Below, in pieces: positions 45,101 through 57,100 of a DNA stretch of 64,000 nt. Both the position numbers and the translations under genes were made by a program. Below the pieces are notes generated by a model that did not search any database, was not told the origin of the DNA, and was given only the letters and a program-made list of their open reading frames with translations. Positions within the stretch are counted from its first letter, which is position 1; every line of letters begins with the position of its first letter. The stretch lies in assembly GCA_963662155.1 (NCBI GenBank), contig OY759261.1, forward strand, positions 69,165,845-69,229,844, in the 5' to 3' direction. Origin of the DNA: Lamellibrachia columna. Taxonomy: Eukaryota; Annelida; Polychaeta; Sabellida; Siboglinidae.

Positions 45101-48100
45101 ATTGGCCTAACCGTCATCTTCCATTCATTATCTTGGCCTGCCTTCACCTTACATTCATTGTCTTGATCTGACCTTTACCTTAATTAATTGTCTTGACCTG
45201 ACCTTTCCCCTCCATTCATTATCTTGACCTGACCTTCACCTTCCACTATTTGTCTTGACCTGACCTTCACCTTTCATTCCTTGTATTGACTCAACCTTCA
45301 CCTTCCATTCCTTGTCTTGAGCCAACCTTCACCTTCCATTCCTTGTCTTGAGCCAACCTTCACCTTCCATTCCTTGTCTTGCCCTTGACCTGAAGGTTCT
45401 TGACTACACTTATCGTGATTACATCCACTCTTGGTATCGACGCATCAGCGATGATGAAAAATTTCGCTATGACATGAGGATGACCCTGCAGCGTGTGATT
45501 ATAGCACTCTCTGAGAGGTGAGTTCATTGTTGTTTTAAGCATAATGAACTAGCAGATAAATATAGAACAAACCTCAATTGCAAAGATTAGTTCAGTAAAA
45601 TTTCAAAATATGCAGATATAAATAATATTAGATTATGTACAGAAATACACAGATGAGTATAGAAGAGTTTTCCTAAATTGGTTGTGATAAAAATCATTAA
45701 ATTCAAGGTTCTCAACATATATACTAATCAACCCTAGTTGCATTATTTGTTCTTACATGTTCTTGTGTAAGAATTAAAAAAATTACTTTTGTTGTAGCAG
45801 GCAAGTAAACTAATGAGGATGTTGTTAATCTAAGCACCAGTTTCATTGTGATTGTCATACATCAATAGTCATACATCAATATTTCATTGTGAGTCGTACA
45901 TCAGTGTTTAATTGTGAGTTGTACATCAATGTTTCACTGTGAGTCACATCAATGTTTCACTGTGAGTCATACATCAATGTTTCATTGTGAGTCATACATC
46001 AATGTTTCACTGTGAGTCATACATCAATGTTTCATTGTGAGTCATACATCAATGTTTCATTGTGAGTCATACATCAGTGTTTAATTGTGAGTCATACATC
46101 AATGTTTCATTGTGAGTCATACATCAGTGTTTCATTGTGAGTCATACATCAATGTTTCATTGTGAGTCACAGGGGTGAGATTTAGCGGTCGCCCGGTCGC
46201 CAATGGCGCCCAAAAATGGCTTCGGGCGACTTCAATCTTTTAAAACAGTAGCCCGTATGGCGACTTTAAATATTTACGGAACTGCATTATTTTAAACCCA
46301 GCAAAAATAAACGGAATGTTAATAAACATCTCAAAAGTGTTGTCCTAGCTATATCCCATTTATGTTAACCATAAATAGTGTTTTTGTGACACGTTTGACA
46401 TTACAAGAAATGTTGCCAAACCGTAGCCGAAGCAATATCAATAGAAAGTATTCATTGTATTTTTAATCAACCATATCGACGCTCAACATGTAACTGAACG
46501 GTCATTCTACTCTGAAATAATAACCGGTCATGTTAATAGTCTTGGTGCCGCGTAGCGCCACTTTTATATATATTAGCAAAAATGTCCATCCCAGGACGAG
46601 GCAACGTGGTAGTTCAGTCATGATAGCAATGTTTATTAAATGCCTCAGGCCAATATGCCATCAATACACTCGAACTCGAATTAACAGAAACAACCGCGTC
46701 ACGCACGTGATGCAACACTCGTTACAAGTTCAACATGTAGAAGGTCGCGTGAACACCCATGGATACTTGTGTTGGTTGTAGAATAGTAGACTATCTGCTT
46801 TCTACTGTATTTTTATTGTGTATTGGGTGGGTGCGTGATTTCTACTATAATTAATATAAACCACCCAGATGGCGCTATGTACTCTCAAACGGTTTACGTA
46901 CCGAAGTATTCGCCGCGGTATGCGTGGTTCCTGCGATTGTTGGAAGTTAACGTTTTACACAGCGAACATTTGATTTACCATAAAAACCACGAAGAACCCT
47001 TGATATACGGGGTATTTCGAAAAAATAAAGGCGTTACGTTTCATTCGTGGGGTCGTAGATTAATCCCTGAAAGTTTGGCGCCCGAGGTGCAAGCCGTCTA
47101 GGAAAAAAACGCTAGCATAACCACATATAGTTATACATACAGACATACTTAAAAACATAATCTATCTCGATTATAGTTAGATATATCTACATGGTGAGCA
47201 GAGGGCTTCTGGTGAATTAATCGGGAAACTGGTTAAAGTTTCTTTAAGCTAGAGTAAAATAAGGTCCTGTAAAAAAATCAGCAAAACTGTTCAGTTCACA
47301 GGACCTGATGTCCTGTGACGCTTGGAGATTTTTTGTGTAGACTGTTGGTGTACCATGTTATGAAAGCAAAACAACCTGTCACATGTGTACAATTGTATTC
47401 TGTATTTTATTCTGTATTATGTATCACATTGTATTGATCCTGCCTTGAACATAAATGTTTCAAAACTGTTTTTTTATTTGTCGTTGATGTCGCTCATACA
47501 TTCTATCTTCAAAGTATTTGCTTTCTATCATCAAAGTATTGATTAGCAAGTGGGCTACCTAAGGAGCTGTCGGGCTACTTCACTCTGCAAGGTTGGTAGC
47601 CCGACTGGCTACCTTCCATGACTTGCTAAATCTCACCCCTGGAGTCATACATCAGTGTTTCATTGTGAGTCATACATCAATGTTTCACTGTGAGTCATAC
47701 ATCAATGTTTCATTGTGAGTTGTACATCAGTGTTTCATTGTGATTGTCATACATCAATAGTCATACATCAATGTCATTGTCTGGCATACATCAGTGTTTC
47801 ACTGTGAGTCATATATCAGTGTTTCACTGTGAGTCCTACATCAATGTTTCACTGTGAGTCACATCAATGTTTCATTGTGAGTCATACATCAATGTTTTAT
47901 TGTGAGTCCTACATCAAGATTTCATTGTGAGTTGTACATCAACATTTCATTGTGAGTCGTACATCAACATTTCATTGTGAGTCATACATCCATCTATACA
48001 TCCTTTGAGATGCTCCTAAGGTTAATACTGTGTAAACCTTTCTTGCAGAGCAAAGGATGTTGACCTCGTACCATACTTGACAACACATCTTGTCGATGAT

Positions 48101-51100
48101 TTTGCATCTCACATAAAACTCTACAGGCGGGCCCTGGAGAGAGTGAAAGCTCACCAGAAAGATGGTAGTATTCACCTCGCCCCTCATGCCACACCCCATC
48201 CTGTTTAGCAGTGAGATCTGTTCCAGAATGGCTTTCATTGACATATTTTTATCATTATATATTTTTGGCTTCGGTATGGTATTGTTCATTGCAACGTTTC
48301 CTGCTAGTTATCCTTTGTAAAATATATAAACAATGACACTGCTTTGATTTTGTTGCCTGTTAACCAAACAGTGCCTGTGACTGAATATTTCTATGGGTTC
48401 CTATATCATGTTAGTTGAAAATAACAACCATTTTTGTTTAATAAGTGTAATTCGGATCTGTATTTTCTTATACTAATGTTCTGGTATAGTCACAATGATG
48501 ATCTACTTTTGTATTATCTGGAGTACATTACAGGGTGTACATTACCAAATTAAAACCTTGATCTTGCCTTGTTTGATTCCCAGTGCAAAATTCACATTAT
48601 TCTATATTAATTATACTATGTTCTACATTGGTTCATGGTAGTTAAGCGTAGTTAGTATAATTCTTTTATACTTGTTAAATGTGTAATTTTGTCAATATAG
48701 TTACACATACAACGCTAGTTAAGTTAGTTCAGACAGAGTTTTATAATTTAAAATTAACATTTTAAACACTAAATAGGTATGTCAATGTGCTTTGTATTTT
48801 ATAATTTTTTGAACATTTAATTTCTAAAACAATACCACACCATGGCTTTCATCATAAAACATTGTTGACATTTGTTCTAAATGGCCTTAAAATGTTGCAG
48901 AACTTTGTTAATTAATACCAGTAATTACATAAGATTATGTGTTCTTTTTAGATACAAAACCACCTCCTGACCTTGAGGCGATCTTCTTTGACCTTGAGAT
49001 GGAGATGGAGAAGAATCTGTGTCGAGACGCGATCTGTCTGTCGGATGACAGCGAGAGACGTGAGTGTCATTTGTTGGCTGAATGAACAGTTTAAATTCTT
49101 TCTGTGACTTGTGACTCTGTTTTCGAATAGTGCATTTTTTTGCAAAACGTTACATTTTTATGATATGTTTCATGTATTTATTGTATTTTTTGTTTTACAT
49201 TTTGTGCAGTGGTAATGTGTCATTAACTTCACAAGAAATTGTAATTTTATTGTGTAATATTTAATCATATTTACCTAATCTGAAGCATGTCGAAATATAA
49301 TTTAAAAAATTATTATTATTATTTTAATAAAATTACTGGTTGTTACTTGTGCAGTAATGTCATCAGAAATATTTGTTTTGTCTCAAATACTAGGAACACC
49401 AGAGTTTTGGATGTCACAAGAATCTGTTTTATTGATGGCGTCATACGAAGCTACTTTGTCTTTCAGAATATTTGCAGGATCTCAGTGAAACGCTGTTGTT
49501 CCTCCTGTTGCCACCAGAGGACTTCCATAACAAGCCATTCCGTTACATTGTGCGCGTACGTGTTAGTTTGTTCGTTGTCTACAATCACCCGGCCAGAATT
49601 TAAAGCAGCGATTTCTTCAATCATGTTGCTTATTTGTAATTTTGCTGTAAAACTTTTAAATTGTACTAGCAAAAATACCCATCCTGCAAAGTCCAGATGG
49701 GATAACTTGGTAATTCGTAATGACAGTCATGATAACAATATTTACACAATTTTAGGATTACATTATCACAGAAATATCCTTCTTTGCCTTGGTACTTGTT
49801 ACTGCCAGTCAATATTTTGATGGCTTCTTGGAATCCTACTCTCGAAATTGTGATGTGATACTTGCAGTTATAGTAGCTTTTATTGATATGGAAGAAAGGA
49901 TTGTTTACGTAACTTGGAACAGTCATAGAAAACATGCATACATGTAGTGCTGCAAATTATTGTACTTAATAAATATGATGGGTAATTCAATTGTTTGTAG
50001 AAAGGGTAATACTGAGGTGAATTTCGAAGAAATAATAGGGTTACGACTCCTTCCTGGGGTCATAGATGAAACCCTGAAAGTTTGGTTGTCCTTCAGGAGG
50101 AATGGCTTTGCATATAGTAAGATAACGTATTATGCAGAATGTAGATGATGTTAACAGTGGTGCCTGCTGCAGGAGGTGCTGGTGAATGGTGTCTTTCTGC
50201 CGACCTTCAACCTGATCTCTGACCCTGACTACATCAACCAGGCCATCTGTACTCTAGTAAGTCTGACAGCCATACAGCTTAATTCCCCTGTCTCCAGTGG
50301 CATCATTGCTTGGATCACAGGGTTTTGGATGACAAAAATTGACCAATGAAAATGCTGTTGTTTCATGCACAAATTTGCCATAAATAATTTTTTTCCATTG
50401 CCTGATGGTCTCGGAACAAGATGGTGAATACATGGACGGTTTGAGAAAATTGCAGTCTAAAAATGGATGCCCGACTTAAATAGCCCAGGTCCATTTTGGT
50501 TAGGAGCGGAAAAACCACTATTGCTAGTGTGAATGGGGCTGATGACTCAGGCTGGTCTGCCTATTGGATACTTTTGTAGGCAGACCAGCTCAAGACATAA
50601 GCCCCACTCACATTAGAAGTAGTGGATTTCTGTTCCCAAACAAAATCTAAATCTCCAAAATGAATTTGGGCTATTGTTTTAGTCAGGTATTCAAATGTAC
50701 TTAAATGTAGCCATTTTGTATATACTTTTCTCCCTGCAACAAACAGTTCTTGAAGCATTGTTTTCCTCTTGGCATGTTATCTCTTTGAAGCACCATTGAC
50801 TCCTTATATTTACAGCATCCATCTCCATGAAGCAATCTTTCCTATCGGACCACCTCATAAAGTATACAATAACTTGAATATTCTCCCTGCAGTGCGGTGA
50901 GGCTCCACTCACAAACGACTGTTTCCTTCTCATACTGAAAACGACTGACAGTGTCACTGAGCTCGAGGCTGTTAAAGAGAAGGTTGACCTTGACATTGCT
51001 CGACAAAGGTCAAAGGACTCGGGCGGTGAAGACGGTATGGTTTTAACTTTCTTTGTTTGGTCACTTAGCTGAGAAGTAAAGGAGGTATTCTAACAGACTT

Positions 51101-54100
51101 ATATTCATCCATCTGTAGAAACTAATTGTTATCTGTTATGAATGCTGTATTTTTTTTCTTTCACATAAATATGTCAGTTTTGGGTTTTGTTTTGATGCAG
51201 TAACACAGTCGTTAGAATGTGTCGGACTCGGCTGGGAGGACTGGGGTTTATATCTTCTTGCTGGCGTTTTGACACTGGTGAAATTTTTTCACTCTGCATT
51301 GCGTCAGTTCTCTCGGCTGTATAAATGAGTACTTACTACTTGGCTATAGACAGTGATGAAGGTATCTAACCGAACAGTCTTCATGCAGTAGCCGTGGTTT
51401 CAATGTTTCTCTGCAGATGTTGCGGTGAAGCGCCAACTGAGTAGTCTGTTGTATGTAAAGGGTGTCTGTGAGAAACGCATCCAGCAGCTACATGATGGAC
51501 TGGATGACCCGGACTTGCTTCCAGTGGTAGGTGGCGCCACTAGTCATGGGAAATTGTGACAGAAATACAGTTCATAATAGTTGTAGGGCCGAAGTCACCA
51601 CTGTTAATGTTTGAAGATGTGCTTGTTATATTGTTCTCAGAATTGTACTCTACAGTGTTTTAGGAATATTTTGTATGATAAATGACATTTTATATTTTAA
51701 GTCCAAAAAGTAAGAATTAACCATTGTATTTGTATATATCGAATTGCAATTGAAATTTTTTTTATTGATTGTTTGATCGAACAATTGATTGATTGAACAA
51801 CTGGTTGATTGTAAGATCAACTAATTGATTGATCGATTGCTTAAATGATTGACTGATTTCTGTACCCATGTTTTCAGGGCCTCGACATGACCAAATTGAT
51901 GGTGCCTGGGCAGAGACTCTACAACCTTCCCTTTGACGTTGTCCTTCACAACAATGTAGCCCTCTCCTACTTTCTTGGTACGTGGCAGTTTCCCCATTCC
52001 TGCATCCCTTCATTCCTTCCCTAGCCACCAACCGTGTGGCTCTCTTTCATTCTTGTTTCTTCCAACAATTGACATAATGATGCAGTTTTGCTCATATACA
52101 GCTCCACCCTTCATCTAGCCCACTGCTAATGAATCTCTCTAAATCTCTACGGTGTGAATAGTTAAATCAATATGCGCAGTTGGATTTGTTGAAATTATCA
52201 AAAGAATTGACTTAAATCGTGAGATCGGGTAACTTGCAAAAGTGTGATTAGCCGTCTGTTATCGTATGTAGAGCTGGACAACTTTTACAATATTTCACAA
52301 ACTTTTCATCGAACCCAGTCAAAAATAATTTAATAGTTTGTCCGATGATCACCAAAACTAAGTACAATATTCGTGCAAATGAGCTAGCATGTTATAGTTG
52401 ATATTAGACGGTTCAGTTTTCAAATTAAATTTTCCATTAAATGAGTTTGAAATAAGATGAGCGAAAAAATCGAATTGAGGATGGACTTAAATAAAATTTG
52501 AAAATGTTAGTTTATTACAGTAGATATTACTGTGTAATGTGGAACTGAATCTGTTATTTTTAAATGTCTGTTATTGCATTTTCAGAGTTCATGACCAGCA
52601 TCGGAGCTCAAGGGCATCTTTTCTTCTATCTCACTGTTGAGGTAAGCCACTTTTGAAGCTTCGGGCCACGTGTTGAAATTATAATTGAGCAATTAATATT
52701 AACGATGATTTCTTATATAGACAAGGCACTCTTGTAGGAATGTTGCTCCATCACCAGAGCTAGTTGTGTCGGCAGCTCATCCTACACACATGGTGCAGTG
52801 CATGTTAGAGTGGGTGAGTCCACAATGGGTTATACATTTACCCTGTGTTGGACCTTTGTCTTTCTCTGGAATAGATTCCAGGTGGAAGGGACCAACAGCT
52901 TTTTGTGTCTCATCAGAAAGAAACGGGCAAAGTGGAATGAAAAAAAAATTCAAAATGGCAGCAGGTGGACTCAAACCCTGGACCTCTCGGCTGACAGTCC
53001 AGTACTAACTGCCCCCTGGACCTCTTGGCTGACAGTCCAGTACTAACAGCCCCCAGACCTCTCGGCTGACAGTCCAGTACTAACTGCCCCCTGGACCTCT
53101 TGGCTGACAGTCCAGTACTAACTGCCCCAGTACCCCTCGGCTGACAGTCCAGATCTAACTGTCCCCGGACCTCTCGGCTGACAGTCCAGTACTAACTGTC
53201 CCCTGGACCTCTTGGCTGACAGTCCAGTACTAACTGCCCCCTGGACCTTTCAGCTGACAGTCCAGTACTAACTGTCCCCTGGACCTCTTGGCTGACAGTC
53301 CAGTACTAACTGCCCCCAGTACCCCTCAGCTGACAGTCCAGTACTAACTGCCCCCAGACCTCTCGGCTGACAGTCCAGATCTAACTGTCCCCGGACCTCT
53401 CAGCTGACAGTCCAGTAGTAACTGTCCCCTGGACCTCTTGGCTGACAGTCCAGTACAAACTGCCCCCTGGACCTTTTGGCTGACAGTCCAGTACTAACTG
53501 CCCCCTGGACCTCTCGGCTGACAGTCCAGTACTAACAGCCCCCAGACCTCTCGGCTGACAGTCCAGTACTAACTGCCCCCTGGACCTTTTGGCTGACAGT
53601 CCAGTACTAACAGCCCCCAGACCTCTCGGCTGACAGTCCAGTACTAACTGCCCCCAGACCTTTCGGCTGACAGTCCAGTACTAACAGCCCCCAGACCTCT
53701 CGGCTGACAGTCCAGTACTAACTGCCCCCAGACCTTTCGGCTGACAGTCCAGTACTAACAGCCCCCAGACCTCTCGGCTGACAGTCCAGTACTAACTGCC
53801 CCCAGACCTTTCGGCTGACAGTCCAGTACTAACAGCCCCCAGACCTCTCGGCTGACAGTCCAGTACTAACTGCCCCCTGGACCTTTTGGCTGACAGTCCA
53901 GTACTAACAGCCCCCAGACCTCTCGGCTGACAGTCCAGTACTAACTGCCCCCAGACCTTTCGGCTGACAGTCCAGTACTAACAGCCCCCAGACCTCTCGG
54001 CTGACAGTCCAGTACTAACTGCCCCCAGACCTTTCGGCTGACAGTCCAGTACTAACAGCCCCCAGACCTCTCGGCTGACAGTCCAGTACTAACTGCCCCC

Positions 54101-57100
54101 AGACCTTTCGGCTGACAGTCCAGTACTAACTGCCCCCAGACCTTTCGGCTGACAGTCCAGTACTAACAGCCCCCAGACCTCTCGGCTGACAGTCCAGTAC
54201 TAACAGCCCCCAGACCTCTCGGCTGACAGTCCAGTACTAACAGCCCCCAGACCTCTCGGCTGACAGTCCAGTACTAACTGCCCCCAGACCTCTCGGCTGA
54301 CAGTCCTGTACTAACTGCCCCCAGACCTCTCGGTTGACAGTCCAGTACTAACTGCCCCCTCGACCTCTCGGCTGGCAGTCCAGTACTAACTACCCCCGGT
54401 CCTCTCGGCTGACAGTCCAGTACTAACTGCCCCCAGAGCTCTCGGCTGACAGTCCTGTACTAACTGCCACCGGACATCTCAGCTGACAGTCCAGTACTAA
54501 CTGCCCCCTGGACCTCTTGGCTGACAGTCCAGTAGTAACTGCCCCCGGACTTCTCGGCTGACAGTCCAGTACTAACTGCCCCCGGACTTCTCGGCTGACA
54601 GTCCAGTACTAACTGCCACCGGACTTCTCGGCTGACAGTCCAGTACTAACTGCCCCCAGACCTCTCGGTTGACAGTCCAGTACTAACTGCCCCCAGACCT
54701 TTCGGCTGACAGTCCAGTACTAACTGCCCCCAGACCTTTCGGCTGACAGTCCAGTACTAACTGCCCCCAGACTTCTCGGCTGACAGTCCAGTACTAACTG
54801 CCCCCAGACCTTTCGGCTGACAGTCCAGTACTAACTGCCCCCAGACCTTTCGGCTGACAGTCCAGTACTAACTGCCCCCAGACCTCTCGGTTGACAGTCC
54901 AGTACTAACTGCCCCCGGACTTCTCGGCTGACAGTCCAGTACTAACTGCCCCCGGACTTCTCGGCTGACAGTCCAGTACTAACTGCCCCCGGACTTCTCG
55001 GCTGACAGTCCAGTACTAACTGCCCCCGGACTTCTCGGCTGACAGTCCAGTACTAACTGCCCCCAGACCTCTCGGTTGACAGTCCAGTATTAACTGCCCC
55101 CCGGACTTCTCGGCTGACAGTCCAGTACTAACTGCCCCCTGGACTTCTCGCCTGACAGTCCAGTACTAACTGCCCCTGGACTTCTCGCCTGACAGTCCAG
55201 TACTAACTGCCCCCGGACTTCTCGGCTGACAGTCCAGTACTAACTGCCCCCGGACTTCTCGGCTGACAGTCCAGTACTAACTGCCCCCAGACCTCTCGGT
55301 TGACAGTCCAGTATTAACTGCCCCCCGGACTTCTCGGCTGACAGTCCAGTACTAACTGCCCCCTGGACTTCTCGCCTGACAGTCCAGTACTAACTGCCCC
55401 TGGACTTCTCGCCTGACAGTCCAGTACTAACTGCCATGCCACTACCCTGATATTTTTAATTATGGTTACAACCAAGACAATTTCAGTTGTGGCTACTACT
55501 ACACCTTGTTATTTTAACTACAATTATAGAAAATGTATTATATCTACATCGGCATGCTAGTAAAATGTCAATATTTTAATTTAACTGGAATATATTACAA
55601 TTTGCTAGAATTACAGTTAAGATAATGTCTACTCATCTGGATTTTGGGACACTCCAGGGGTACAGAGTGTCAACGGAGCAACAGATGTCTGTCGCATTAC
55701 TGGCAGAAGATGGCAGCGCCTGTCACACAGAAATGCCGGATCTTGAAATGGTCCGAGATGCAGCCATCAGCATTTACAACCAATATCTCTCTGAAAAGGT
55801 AAATCTCAATGCTACCATTTAGGAACTTTATGTAGATGAAAGATATACAATAACGTGCTGTTGTTTTAGACAAGATGTTACAGACATGATACTGAATCAA
55901 CAACCCTTTAAGGTGACATCTAAAAACAGACATGATACTGAATCAACAACCCTTTAAGGTGACATCTAAAAACGACATTTGATACTAAAATGAAATAGGT
56001 TACATTGGGGCAGTTAGCAGATCGTTTTGTTTAACATCATACATTTGTGTTTTTTCCCCAAAACATAGTTTATTTTCCAGTCACAATTTATAAGATGCTG
56101 ACTTGAAGCGATGCTGGCAGTGTTGCGTTATGAAAGCTGAAATGCCACCAGATACTCTGTCACAGGTCTCTGTCCTCAGACACTCTGTCACAGGTCTCTG
56201 TCCCCAGACACTCTGCCACAGGTTTCTGTCCTCAGACACTCTGTCACAGGTCTCTGTCCTCAGACACTCTGCCACAGGTCTCTGTCCTCAGACACTCTGC
56301 CACAGGTCTCTGTCCTCAGACACTCTGTCACAGGTCTCTGTCCTCAGACACTCTGCCACAGGTCTCTGTCCTCAGACACTCTGCCACAGGTCTCTGTCCT
56401 CAGACACTCTGCCACAGGTCTCTGTCCTCAGACACTCTTTCACAGGTCTCTGTCCTCAGACACTATGTCACAGGTCTCTGTCCTCAGACACTCTGCCACA
56501 GGTCTCTGTCCTCAGACACTCTGCCACAGGTCTCTGTCCTCAGACACTCTGCCACAGGTCTCTGTCCTCAGACACTCTGCCACAGGTCTCTGTCCTCAGA
56601 CACTCTGCCACAGGTCTCTGTCCTCAGACACTCTGTCACAGGTCTCTGTCCTCAGTTACTGTTTCTCTTCCCCCTTTCACAGTGCCATACAAAAATGTTT
56701 TTGTGACGAGTGGTTTGTCCGAACCATTGTAACTTTCTTCTTCTTGTTGTGTTCAGGACTTGTTCTTGTTGTGTTCAGTACTTCTTCTTGTTGTGTTCAG
56801 GACTTGTTCTTCTTGTGTTCAGGACTTGTTCTTGGGGTCCTGCGACGCACATATGAACACATAGGCTTTTTTATTAGTATTGCACAAATTCCCCAAGTGC
56901 CTCCTTGTGTTTTGTCTCTTGATGACAAATTTTGTACTTGTATGTGACATACTGTACAGGTGTCCCCTAGGCTGTGCATTGACAGTCACATCGTGAAAGT
57001 ACTGAAGGATCGCATCTATTATGACCAACCGACAGACACAGTCTTCGATGAGGTGCAGGCGAGGGTAAGCTGGCACAATTCACAACTCTTTTATTTTTTT

